DNA from: Chaetoderma sp. LZ-2023a
Lineage: Eukaryota; Mollusca; Caudofoveata; Chaetodermatida; Chaetodermatidae
Direction: 5' to 3'
Length of the DNA: 64,000 nucleotides
Assembly (NCBI GenBank): GCA_034401795.1
Contig: CM067360.1
Coordinates: 125,636,883-125,700,882 of the forward strand
Shown here: positions 31,717 to 41,916 of the stretch, piece by piece
Numbering within the stretch: position 1 is the first letter of the stretch
Layout of the letters: every line of letters starts with the position of its first letter
Notes under the pieces: model-generated
What the model was told of the DNA's origin: nothing
What the model saw: the letters and a program-made list of their open reading frames with translations, nothing else
Databases searched by the model: none
Program-made: the position numbers and the translations under genes

Positions 31717-33560
31717 CCACGGCCACCCCGCGGCTTCTTGGAATATGACAGCCCGGAACAGCCGCCACGGCTATCCTTACGGTAACCGCCGCCACCTTTC
31801 CTGTCCTCCTCATATGGCCTCTTATTAGATGACTTATATGAGGACGAACGGCCAGGTCCCTGTGATTCGGATGCCCGATGGAAATCACGGCCAGAAGGAC
31901 GGAAGGGCGATCTCTGGCGCTGCCTCTGCTGTTTGTAGGACTGCTGCGGCTGTGTCCTCTTAGTCGACTTCCACGACTTCCCGACTACTTCCTGCTCAGC
32001 GACCATTGACGCGACCTTGGATAAGGCTTGCCGTGCCGAGCCGCCAAACAAGCCTGGACCAATGAAAGGCGCAGAAGATAACGCAGCCCTCATCTCAGGT
32101 CCTGGTTCTACACAATCGAGAACCATTCTCCTTCGCTCCGCCAATGATCTGGTGATCACCCTGGCCAGGCAATCCTGGGACAAGCGCATGGTGTCCCGAA
32201 CAACTCCGGGAGCAGCCTCTGGCACTTGTCCACCTTCCGCCACACAGGTCAGCATACCATGCAGGATGGTACATCCGTGCGAGAGCGCAGCCATGGCTGC
32301 CCTCGAAGCATCTTCAATGAGCATTAGCTCATTAAACGGATCTTTATTGGCTTGGGAAACTAGGGGACGAGAACGCCCCTTCGATTTGCCAGCCAATGGC
32401 CTAGTCAGAGCCTCTCGATCCCCGACGGAAAGCCCTGGAACCCGGGCATACTGATGATAGGCCAGCTCCGGAAAACGGACCCTACTCCTTATCCCCTTCG
32501 GGGCTTTGGGCAATGCATACTCTGGCTGAACCAGATGATATGCCGCAACCTCCAACATGTCGGAAGTCTGCGTGTCCAAAGGGAACGTCAGCATGGCTGA
32601 AGAACCACTTGACAGAGCGCTAGCCGCTCGCTCTGACATCCGTTCCATCACTGACATCCAGCCAAGGACCTGCACCCATTCAGCTTTGGTGCAGACAGCG
32701 GACTCGTCCATCAATGGACTACTGTTTTCATCTTCCTTCTCACCCTTGGATGAGTAGGCCACCGATGATCCATGCTGAGAGCTATGGCCCGCACTTCTAC
32801 CAACATGAGGCGCGTCCATAGCCCGACTACTAGCGGCACCAGTGTCCAACGAATCGCCGGACACGGATTCACCACAGACCATCGGCTCCAGCACGGGAGG
32901 CGGGACTACAGCCGCTTTCACCACGATAGATGCCGGCACTCCGAGAGGAGCCGCACCTAACGCCGCTGGGATGCCGCTAGGAACTGCAAAATACGGCTCC
33001 AATGACAACGCGGGTTGAGCGAAATCTGGGTGGAAAATGCCCAACGGAATGTCGACATCACCACCCGCTTGGCAAACACGTACAAATCCCGAGGGAGATC
33101 CCTGGGATGTACTTGGTCTAGTCGTCAACGAAATATCCGGCATGCCGGAATCTTCCATTAGAAGATCTTCCTCATCCGCCGCCCATACGCCCAATCCATA
33201 ATCCATTCGCTCGTTCAGACGATCTTCCAGTCCTCTCACTGAGGCCTGATCCAGCTTGGGCGCCTTGTCCCTCGCGATTCTCTCCAAGCGCGCACGACGA
33301 TCATGATCGAACTCTGCCACCATTTCCGACGACCACTTGTCGCACACATCACACGGACTTCCCAAATTGCACTTCGTGCAAGCCACACAATGATGGCCCG
33401 AGTACTTGCGCTTCATGAACCTATTGCATTTGTGGCACAAAGTGTCCTGGTTCTTGGCCTTCTGCGAACACAAAGAAGAATTAAAACGCTGCACATGACA
33501 TACGATGACAAGCAATACGGACAATTGACTTGATTGTAAAGTAGAATTACTTAGAAACAT
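31704..33560 (-). CDS. DIRS-B1 gag-like frame
   Basis: A long minus-strand frame, about 618 codons. The N-terminal Cys/His cluster reads CHKCNRFMKRKYSGHHCVAC, then CNLGSPCDVCDKW, the same arrangement as family A gags. An Asp/Glu-rich middle follows, then a conserved helical part (VITRSLAERRRMVLDCVEP) and a C-terminus rich in Arg, Gly and Ser. A 3' splice consensus (TTTGTGTTCGCAG) stands just before the Cys cluster, so the first residues of the frame may be intron. It would be the particle-forming or RNA-binding protein of the element. Confidence 0.75.
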   Translation of the reverse strand: MFLSNSTLQSSQLSVLLVIVCHVQRFNSSLCSQKAKNQDTLCHKCNRFMKRKYSGHHCVACTKCNLGSPCDVCDKWSSEMVAEFDHDRRARLERIARDKAPKLDQASVRGLEDRLNERMDYGLGVWAADEEDLLMEDSGMPDISLTTRPSTSQGSPSGFVRVCQAGGDVDIPLGIFHPDFAQPALSLEPYFAVPSGIPAALGAAPLGVPASIVVKAAVVPPPVLEPMVCGESVSGDSLDTGAASSRAMDAPHVGRSAGHSSQHGSSVAYSSKGEKEDENSSPLMDESAVCTKAEWVQVLGWMSVMERMSERAASALSSGSSAMLTFPLDTQTSDMLEVAAYHLVQPEYALPKAPKGIRSRVRFPELAYHQYARVPGLSVGDREALTRPLAGKSKGRSRPLVSQANKDPFNELMLIEDASRAAMAALSHGCTILHGMLTCVAEGGQVPEAAPGVVRDTMRLSQDCLARVITRSLAERRRMVLDCVEPGPEMRAALSSAPFIGPGLFGGSARQALSKVASMVAEQEVVGKSWKSTKRTQPQQSYKQQRQRQRSPFRPSGRDFHRASESQGPGRSSSYKSSNKRPYEEDRKGGGGYRKDSRGGCSGLSYSKKPRGGRGCRS

Positions 33561-33897
33561 TAACTTTCTCTTAAATTAATGATAATCAAGCCTTTAGGCA
33601 GGAAATATTTGAAACTTTTTTGAGTGAAATAAACGAAATCACGGATTTCTTTTTTCATGAGAGAGTTGATACTTATGTCCCTAATACTCTTTGATATTGC
33701 TAAATATCGGCTTTCACTCAATAAAACACTCAGATTAAAAAGGTTAGGTGCCCCTACTGGGCAGGGAGTCAGATGACAGTCAGGTGGATGCCAGCCCCAC
33801 CACCGCGCATGCGCCAACTAGTACTTCCTCTGACTAATTTATTGGCTGACACACATGCAACTATTAAGAGCCTCTGTGGGGTGGAGAGGCCGGGTCC

Positions 33898-34002
33898 GTA
33901 TTAGGGAGGTAAGTATCAACTCTCTCGTGAAAAAAGAAATCCGTGATTTCATTTATTTCACTTCAAGAGTATACTTACCTCCCTAATACTCTTTGATATT
34001 GC
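33898..34002. repeat. DIRS-A4 ICR
   Basis: 'gtattagggaggtaagtatc' ... 'atttcacttcaagagtata' ... 'ctttgatattgc', the complement of both termini of this copy. Confidence 0.88.
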
Positions 34003-34525
34003 CAGAATTCGACAGTCAAAAGACCAGCTCTTCCCTATATGCTTTTCTGCGTTTAAGGCACTTAAACTTCTGAAACTGTGTGAAAACACAGTCAGGATTT
34101 GAAAAAACATCGGCTAACACAAACCGATGGATGAGAGATGACCGAATGTCATATGCGCGCACCCCGCACCCCCCCCCCCCCTTCCTGGGAGGAAGACTCG
34201 AATGACCTCAATGTCCCATACACTCTCTACGTACAAGTGCCATGTACTATAGGACAGAGACGAAAAAACTCCATTTTCGTTTACTCTCAATGATGAACCA
34301 CATAAAAGCATGTACGTACCATTACCATATTAATAATGAAGGGTCACGTGACATTACAAAAAACCATGGACAACACACACAAGACTCACCTTGTGGAAGA
34401 TTAGTGCTGTCATCATCTCCCCATTGGTGAAGACTGATGCAGCCCATAAAGTAGATGTTTCCATTGATTAAATGTGAAATATATAAAAAAAATGAGGATA
34501 CCTCATCAAAATATGTACACCTAGA

Positions 34526-35700
34526 TTAGCTTTTCAAAATCGATAAGGCGAGAGGATTCGAGGTGTCACGGAGATAATGGTCGGTAAAACTTGACTCACA
34601 GTGCCACTGAGCTACTGACATTATGTCATCCACAGGTACCCCATTAAATAGGGCAGTGGAAGCCACTACACCTCGGACACTGTGAGCCCTGGCCATGTCA
34701 ACTTGTTTACCTGTGGCGGATTTATGGCAAAACTGAATACACTCTACAATCCACCTGTAATTGGTGTCCTTTGACGCCCTGCCATGGGGCTCAATATATG
34801 ACAACCATAACGCTGTTTGGGTCCGTCCACCAATCTTGAGTACGATGTTTGTACCGGATTAATGCTCGGACTGGACACCATAGTTTTGAATTAGGATCAA
34901 ACCTAGTCAAAGCTGGTAAAATTATCGGTTGACCCGGATATTTCAAAGACTGGTTTTTCGCCATGAAATTTATCCTGGGTAGAAGCCTAAGGCCTTCCCC
35001 TGTAACCACAAAACGGTCTGCCTCGGCTGACAAGGCATGAATCTCACTCCTACGCCTAGCCGAGGCCGCAGCAATTAAAAATAGTTTTAAGCGTCAACAT
35101 TTTCATAGAAATGGAGCTTAGTGGTTCAAACGGCCTATCAGCTAGCACCTGAAGCACTAGTGATAAACTCCAAGACGGAATCACTGGGGGATTCCTTGGT
35201 CTTAGATTGCCAATGCCTTTGATTAAAGTATTTAATGTATTTACTTCATCACTTCCCCTATTTGCCAAGCAAGGGATAACTGTCATTAAAGCTGACTTAT
35301 AGCCAGCAATAGAGTTAGGCTTGAGGCTATAGGCATCATACAGGTGACAGAGGAAATCGGCTACTACCTGAATAGATGAATCCATTGGATTAATACATCT
35401 TTTTGAGCACCATTCTGCAAATCTGTTGATTTTATAATTATATGCTCTGGAGGTTGACACCCTCCTGGCTTTTGCCATGAACATGGCTGCTTGCTCAGAA
35501 AAGCCCTCCTTAATTCTAGATTCCTTGACAACATCCACACAGTCAATTGGAACATTGACGGATTGTTGTGAAGGTTCTTGCCCTGGAAGATAATATTGTC
35601 CATCAGAGGCAGAGGAAACGGATTGCAGACCAGAAGGTCCAGCAGATCCGTATACCATGATCGGCTTGGCCAGTTTGGGGCGATCAGAAGCACTTGGCAC
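34526..35700 (-). pseudogene. DIRS-A4 tyrosine recombinase remnant
   Basis: MPSASDRPKLAKPIMVYGS start, KEGFSEQAAMFMAKARR, LSAEADRFVVTGEGLRLLPR, AHSVRGVVASTALFNGVPVD and VAQWHCESSFTDHYLRD. Fossil, broken. Confidence 0.85.
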
Positions 35701-37794
35701 TCCTCCTGTCTGATTTTCTGAAGAATTTTTGGAATCAGGATTGCTGGAGGGAATGCGTATGCATACATTCCCACCCAGCTGATAGCTAACACATCTGTTG
35801 CGAAAGCGCTTGGATCTGGAATCGGAGAGACATACATCGTCATCTCATTCTTCTTCGTTGCGAATAAATCTATGTTGGGTTTCCCCCAGTGGTCGAACAG
35901 ACGATCCGCCACACATTGATTTAGTTGCCATTCCGTAGGTAAGACACTCATCCTTCGGCTCAATGAGTCTGCTAACAGATTTAACCTTCCCGGAATATGA
36001 ACTGCCTTCAAGGTAATCCTGTGATCTAGGCACCAACAAACCAGTTTCCAAGTCATCATATAGACTGGGCGACTTCGTTCCGCCATGGCGGTTTATGTAA
36101 GTCACTACTGTTGAGTTGTCTGATCGAATTAGAACACTCTTGCCCTGAACTTTCTGTAAGAAATGTTCCAGGCCCAGGACTACTGCTCTTAATTCCAGTA
36201 GATTGATATGTTCCTTTGACTGTTCCAGATTCCAAAGCCCTGATATCGTGGATTCTTCCAGGCAAGCTCCCCACCCCTCCATCGATGCATCTGTATACAT
36301 CGTTAACTGAGGGTGAGGAGGGGTTAACATTACCCCCGCCAGGAGATTCTCTGTCTTCAACCACCATTGAAGGTGATGAATTAGAGGCTCCAACACTGAC
36401 ACGCTTGAATCCAGTGAACCTGTACTCTGGGTCCATTGTGTCATGAGAAATAACTGTATCAGCTGCCTGTGTAAGGCCGCCTGAGGAATGACTGGTTCCA
36501 GAGAAACCATCAATCCCAGCATTCTCAGATAAACCTGTGACAGGACATGACGACTGTTGCACACTGACTGTATTACTGAGATGAGTATCTGTACCCTCTC
36601 CTGAGTAGGATAAACATATCCTATCTCCAGATCGAAGAACATTCCCAGGTAAACAAACTTCTGGGATGGAGTCAGCTCTAATTTTTGAAAATTTATTATC
36701 CAGCCTAAATCTGTGAGAGTTTTCAAAACTATCCCCAGATTTGCTGATAAACTTTCCTGGTTGTGTGCTTTTAACAGCCAGTCGTCTATGTACGTGTGGA
36801 CTGCTATGTTTCTCCTGCGGAGGTATGCTGTCATCGCAAGAACCACCCTGGTGAAGACCCGAGGAGCCATAGAAATTCCGAAGGGTAACACCCTGAATTC
36901 CCACTGTCTGCCCTGGAATGCAAATCTCAGGAAACGACGGAAACACCTCGCTATTGGAATGTGGAAATAAGCATCCTTCAAATCTATAGAAGCTGTCCAC
37001 ATTCCCTTCTCCAACCCTGCCAACACCGATCTCACAGGTTCCATCTTGAAACTGGGTGTGTCTATGAACTTGTTCAATGGCTTGAGGTTGAGAATTGGTC
37101 TCTACCCTCCAGTGCTTTTCGTTACCAAGAACACGGTTGAATAGAAGACCGGGCAATTTTGCGCCGGTTGAATTGCTTCCTTGTGTATGAGGGAATTTAT
37201 TTCCTCCTCTATACACAACCGCTGATCTGGATCTCTTGGAATTTGAGTCCAGACCGGCACCAGAGACAGTCGCGATGGTGGACCTGTTATCCAGTCGGGA
37301 TGATACCCGACTGAAAGCCATCGCAAGACTAAACGGTCCTGAGTCAACCGTTCCCACTCTTGCATGTGGTTGGCCAATCGGCCTCCCACTGGTCCACCTA
37401 GGGAGAGAGGTGGACATAAGAAGCGCAAGAGTGGCACTGTCTTCTGGTGCAGATGCACTGGAGTAGCTCTTACTGTGGTAATCACCCTGTCAGGTACGAT
37501 TACCACGACCAGATCCTCGCGCACCACGGCCCGCACCGCGCGCACCACGGTGCACGGACGGCTGCCTGGCTGGCTGCGCCGGAGGAGCCTGCGCCCCCCT
37601 CGCTGCTGGCCGAAGCGCACGCGGCCGTGGCCGACGCTGCGCTGGTGGCTGGCCTCTGACCTGGCCACCGCCACCTCGAGCCTGCAGGGGATGACACGCA
37701 GGGGGAGCCGCGCGAATGCGCTCTCTACGGAGCACTTCAAATTGCTCCCATAATGCCCTCTGGTTATTGACCAGGGTAACCGTCTGACTGTCAT
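35364..37794 (-). pseudogene. DIRS-A4 RT-RNase H-methyltransferase-like remnant
   Basis: LKDAYFHIPIARCFRRFLRF, LPFGISMAPRVFT, HTYIDDWLLKAH (RT); MYTDASMEGWGA, LIRSDNSTVVTYI, NLLADSLSRR (RNase H); then NIDLFATKKNE and YAFPPAILIP. To the right only the pre-RT end of the gag region remains. Confidence 0.85.
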
Positions 37795-37914
37795 CTGACT
37801 CCCTGCCCAGTAGGGGCACCTAACTTTTTTAATCTGAGTGTTTTATTGAGTGAAAGCCGATATTTAGCAATATCAAAGAGTATGAGGGAGGTAAGTATAC
37901 TCTTGAAGTGAAAA

Positions 37915-38399
37915 TAAATAAACACAACTTGGAAGTTAACTAACGTTAATACAGCCAAGAAATAAACGCTGATCGCTACAAACACCCTCGACAATGAAGC
38001 GAGCTAAAAATTGGCATAAACAGAGTGCATAGACACGCCAAGCCAAGGCGAAACATTAATCCTGGGCGCCGCCATCTTGGCTAAGGGCGCATCCATCTTG
38101 GAAGGAACCGAGTCGCAAGAGAAATTAACCGAATACCCGGATAAGATTAAAAAAGTTCACGGGTACCGGGCGACTCCAACAATGGCTACCACTTTAAAAT
38201 AATGTGCCAATTTAAGGAAATTTCAAACAGTCATTACGGTACGAATGTATAAATTCTAGATTGATACAACCTGCCCCTGTGATGATTTTCCTTTTTCTTC
38301 CATTCTTCCAGCCATGAATTAAACAAACAACTGCTAATTCCATTAAAAATTGCAAATTTTGAGAGCTACAAAAACACGACTAGCATGGAGAGCAAAATA
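37915..38399 (-). other. DIRS-B1 5' region beyond the nested element
   Basis: Non-coding except a short minus-strand frame starting MDAPLAKMAAPR near 38098. It may be a leader exon like those in family A, but no donor is clear. Confidence 0.4.
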
Positions 38400-38555
38400 G
38401 ACGAATCTGACTGTGATTGGGAATTGACTCGGTACCTGCGGCTATGGTAATTCCCGGACACAGTATGGGCAGGACCAGGAGAGTGCGGAGTTTTAATTGT
38501 TTATTTTGAGCTAGACTAGATAATAGACATTATCATAATAGTACATCTGGTAAGT
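38400..38555. repeat. DIRS-B1 right inverted terminal repeat
   Basis: Complement of 27953-28108, with very few differences. Confidence 0.92.
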
Positions 38556-38610
38556 ATTATTCGAAGTAGAAATTATCATCAGTGACATAGTAGTGCATCA
38601 TACTACTTAC

Positions 38611-38709
38611 CCGGTCCACTAGATCTAATGGTGCAGAGTACTCCAGCATAACAGCAACACACTGCTGGTTACCTCGCAGGCACGCACAATGCAGAGCGCT
38701 CTCACCATC
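38611..38709 (-). CDS. dapk1-like: DAPK-like gene, ankyrin exon c
   Basis: A 99-nt, phase-0 exon with acceptor 'gtttttAG' and a full donor consensus GTAAGTAG. The ankyrin repeat starts DGESALHCACLRGN and ends EYSAPLDLVDR. DIRS-B1 lies 38 bp beyond the donor, yet the donor sequence is intact. It matches the DAPK1 repeat with EGET...ASARG...HGADLNACDK (recalled). Confidence 0.86.
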
Positions 38710-38793
38710 CTAAAAACACACAGGATTAGAATTGCACCTATGAATGAGGATAGGGACTGAAAGGGATATAAATCTGTTTCATGACTCACGTAA

Positions 38794-38960
38794 ACATTTA
38801 ATGGTCAAATTTGCAGCCTAAGAGAATACTACTTTTTGAAATCCGTGGCATAACTGGCAAGCGGTAAATTTTCAAAAAAGTCTTCTTAGCAACCTGAAAA
38901 TGTACATTCCTTAGGACAACAGCAAAGGCTGGCTCTGTCTGGCTTGAGCATTAAAGCGAT
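38794..38960. repeat. PAL1 palindromic MITE copy
   Basis: 'taaacatttaatggtcaaat' at the left; 'gcctaagagaatactacttt' and 'aaaaaagtcttcttagcaac' as arms. Shortened centre. Confidence 0.65.
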
Positions 38961-39187
38961 GCTAATCTCATCTCAAATGCTGGATTGCACCAATAGATTA
39001 TGGTTTAAAGATTCCATATCATTCTTATGCTGTCACATTCCCTTATCTGTATTACAATTATCGCTTTGTAATATCGCGTTAATGTTGAATCGTGATATAC
39101 ACTATTTTGTCTCCTCTAGGGATAGTGTGTGATGTTATGTAGGTGCCAATGTATGACATTTTTTATTATGCCTAAGGCACCAATAAC

Positions 39188-39232
39188 TTCCAGTCAAGTT
39201 AGTTTCAAAATATTCAACAGCTTACCTGTATG
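39188..39232. repeat. half copy of PAL2
   Basis: 'ttccagtcaagttagtttca' and 'aatattcaacagcttacc' equal the PAL2 right arm. The left arm is missing. Confidence 0.65.
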
Positions 39233-39864
39233 CTTGCTTTTATACCACATTGTCAAGCTATAGATGGCACCTCTATGACTGAGTGCATATATTGAGGCAG
39301 ACACGTTAGATTTGTTCTGATTGGTTGAAAAGTAAATCATGACTTCTTTGACGGGATGACAAAAAGCTTAAAATTCCATGCATAGTATATGAGTGGCCTA
39401 TGAGGGCATCTGTATAAATATCATGAGATGAGGTTAGTTACCTGTTAGAGTTAAATTTAACCGGTGTTAACATATTCTAAATTATCACACGTTTTCGAAA
39501 ATGTTGGCATGGTTTGGGAGCTAGCTTCAACAGGATCACAGATGAAGACAAGCTAGCTTCAACAGTCTGTATGAGGAGTGGATTATCTTCGTTCAACAAC
39601 TGTATGTACTGCTGGGTTCAGCTGCTGGTTTGAAAGTGCTGCCAGTGGTGGGGTTGTGCAGTCAGCTTCAACAACAGACTCTCAGGGAGGGATCTTTACA
39701 TGCTTCAACATGTGGCATGGGCATGAATTAGCTAGTTTGAAGATGCTGTAAGGAGCCGGTGGGTATGTTATATTCAAAAGGCAGAAAGGCATGGGATTCA
39801 AAAGGCTGTATATAAATTGAAAATAAACGAAATCTAGGATTTCTTTTTTCACGAGAGAGTTGAT

Positions 39865-40039
39865 ACTTACCTCCCTAATACTTTTGATATTGCTAAATAT
39901 TGGCTTTCACTCAATAAACACTCAGATTTAAAACAGTTAGGTGCCCCTACTGGGCAGGGAGTCAGAGCGTAGTCCGGCGGATGCCAGCCCCACCACCGCG
40001 CATGCGCAGACTAGCACTTCCTCTGACTAGATTATTGGC
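39865..40039. repeat. DIRS-A5 left inverted terminal repeat
   Basis: Complement of 46685-46860. The outer 43 bp (39822-39864, 'aataaacgaaatctagga' onwards) is a left-only extension, as in DIRS1. Confidence 0.93.
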
Positions 40040-40108
40040 TGACACACATGCAACTATTAAGAGCCTGAAGACCGAGCCTCTGTGGGGTGGAGAGGCCGGG
40101 TCCGTATC

Positions 40109-40208
40109 TAGGGAGGTAAGTATCAACTCTCTCGTGAAAAAAGAAATCCTAGATTTCGTTTATTTCACTTCAAGAGTATACTTACCTCCCTAATACTTTT
40201 GATATTGC
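40109..40208. repeat. DIRS-A5 ICR
   Basis: 40109-40163 is the complement of the left terminus and 40164-40208 that of the right terminus, joined at 'cgtttatttcacttc'. It is the template DIRS elements use to complete both ends via a circular intermediate. Confidence 0.93.
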
Positions 40209-40220
40209 CAGAATTCGAAA

Positions 40221-40740
40221 GTGAATCTGGCGGGAGGGAGGCGAGGTCAAAAGACCAGCTCATCCCTATACGCTTTTCTGCGTTTAAGGCACTTAAACTT
40301 CTGAAACTGTCTGAAAAAACAGTCAGGATTTGACTAATCATCGGATAACACCACCGATGTATGAGAGATGACCGAATGTCATATGCGCTCCCCCCCCCTC
40401 CTTCCTGGGAGGAAGAGTCGACTGACATCAATGTCCTATACGCTCTCTACGTACAAGTGCCATGTACTACAGGACAGAGACGAAAAAGCTCCATTTTCGT
40501 AACTCTCAACAATGAACCACACAAATACACAAACCATCACCATATTAATAACGGGTAACGTGACAATACAATCAACAATGGACAACACATGAACAAGACT
40601 GACCTTGTTGAAAATGGCTGCTGACATCATCTTCCCATTGGTAAAGACTGATGCAGGCCCAAAAAAGTGGGTGTTTCCATAAATTAATTGTGAAATATAT
40701 AAGTAATGAGGAAAACCCTCCTCAAAAAATATAAACCGAG
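40221..40740 (-). other. DIRS-A5 3' untranslated region with conserved stem-loops
   Basis: Starts beside the ICR with 'cgggagggaggcgaggtc' and 'gaccagctcatccct'. Then come small hairpins 'actgtctgaaaaaacagt', 'atcggataacaccaccgat', and a longer one with 'tgtcctata' and 'tacaggaca' arms around 'gtacaagtgccatgtac'. The same order appears in A2, A3 and A6. Confidence 0.6.
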
Positions 40741-41916
40741 TTATTTTTTCAAAATCGACACGGCGAGAGGATTAGAGGTGTCACGGAGATAATGGTCTGT
40801 AAAACTTGACTCACAGTGCCACTGAGCCACCGACATAATATCATCCACCGGGACCCCATTAAATAGGGCGGTGGATGTCACTACGCCGCGGACACTGTGA
40901 GCCTTGGCCACGTCAACCTGCTTCCCGGTGGCGGATTTATGGCAAAACTGAATGCATTCCACAATCCACCTGGAAATGGTGTCCTTAGAAGCCCTGCCAT
41001 GGGGTTCAATATATGACAACCATAACGCTGACTGGTCGGTGCGCCACTCCGCCGTACGTTGTTTGTACCGGCGCAGCGCCCGGACGGGACACCATGCTTT
41101 AGAATTAGGATCATATCTAGTTAAAGCAGGCAAAATAATAGGTTGACCTGGATATTTCAACGACTGATTTTTAGCCAAGAAATTAATCCTAGGTAGCAGC
41201 TTAAGGCCTTCCCCTGAAACCACAAAACGGTCATCCTCGGCTGATAAGGCATGAATTTCACTCCTACGCCTAGCCGAGGCCGCAGCAATTAAAAACACAG
41301 TCTTCAGTGTTAATAGTTTCATAGAAATGGAACTAAGTGGTTCAAAAGGCTTATCACCTAGTACTTGAAGCACTAGCGATAAACTCCAAGACGGAATCAC
41401 AGGAGGATTCCTTGGTCTTAGATTGCCCATGCCTTTAATTAATACATTTAATGTATTTACTTCATCACTTCCCCTCTTAGCCAAGCAAGGAATAACAGAC
41501 ATTAATGCTGACTTATAACCAGCAATAGAGTTAGGCTTGAGGCTATAGGCATCATAGAGGTGACAGAGGAAATCAGCTACTACTTGAATAGATGAATCCA
41601 TTGGATCAATACATCTTTTTGAGCACCATTCTGCAAATCTGTTGATTTTATAATTATATGCTCTGGAGGTTGACCCCCTCCTGGCTTTGGCCATAAACAT
41701 GGCTGCTTGCTCAGAAAAGCCCTCCTTAATTCTAGATTCCTTGACAACATCCACGCAGTCAATCTGAACATTGACGGATTGTTGTGAAGGGCCTTGCCCT
41801 GGAAGATAATATCGTCCATCAGAGGCAGAGGAACCGGATTGCAGACCAGAAGGTCCAGCAGATCCGTATACCATGATCGGCTTGGCCAATCCGGGGCGAT
41901 CAGAAGCACTTGGCAT
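40741..41916 (-). CDS. DIRS-A5 tyrosine recombinase (YR)
   Basis: About 391 codons from MPSASDRPGLAKP. The N-terminal SAM-like part has EGFSEQAAMFMAKARRGSTS and SIQVVADFLCHLYDAYSLKP. The catalytic residues lie in AASARRRSEIHAL (Arg), KAHSVRG (His-x-x-Arg) and AQWHCESSFTDHYLRD (His/Trp and Tyr nucleophile). It would integrate the circular DNA without a nuclease, as in all DIRS. It overlaps the end of the RT frame by about 340 bp. The same frame stays open a further ~590 codons upstream over the RT gene. Confidence 0.9.
   Translation of the reverse strand: MPSASDRPGLAKPIMVYGSAGPSGLQSGSSASDGRYYLPGQGPSQQSVNVQIDCVDVVKESRIKEGFSEQAAMFMAKARRGSTSRAYNYKINRFAEWCSKRCIDPMDSSIQVVADFLCHLYDAYSLKPNSIAGYKSALMSVIPCLAKRGSDEVNTLNVLIKGMGNLRPRNPPVIPSWSLSLVLQVLGDKPFEPLSSISMKLLTLKTVFLIAAASARRRSEIHALSAEDDRFVVSGEGLKLLPRINFLAKNQSLKYPGQPIILPALTRYDPNSKAWCPVRALRRYKQRTAEWRTDQSALWLSYIEPHGRASKDTISRWIVECIQFCHKSATGKQVDVAKAHSVRGVVTSTALFNGVPVDDIMSVAQWHCESSFTDHYLRDTSNPLAVSILKK

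Larger units (their letters stand above)
33628..37914 (-). mobile_element. DIRS family A, copy A4, nested in DIRS-B1 (incomplete)
   Basis: Left terminus, ICR, YR, RT-RNase H and right terminus are present; gag, the leader exon and the inner part of the right repeat are not seen. About 4.3 kb. It lies in the 5' untranslated part of DIRS-B1 in the same orientation and must be younger than it. Broken, with a few breaks. Sequence is closest to A3/A5, so middle-aged. Confidence 0.92.
27909..38572 (-). mobile_element. DIRS family B, copy B1 (broken, carries a nested DIRS)
   Basis: A second DIRS family: ends 'gaatcaaaaaagcatccgc' (left) and 'cgaagtagaaa' (right), 156-bp inverted repeats, ICR, YR, RNase H, RT and a gag frame of about 618 codons. 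About 6.4 kb without the nested DIRS-A4 at 33628-37914. Broken, with several breaks outside gag. The two inverted repeats remain very similar, so moderate age, and it is older than the A4 insertion. Confidence 0.92.
26897..38610 (-). other. intron c-d of the DAPK-like gene
   Basis: 11,714 bp, of which 10,664 bp is DIRS-B1 with DIRS-A4 nested in it. Without them the intron is about 1.05 kb and holds a PAL2 copy and a half PAL1. DIRS-B1 ends only 38 bp from the 5' splice site of exon c. Confidence 0.8.
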
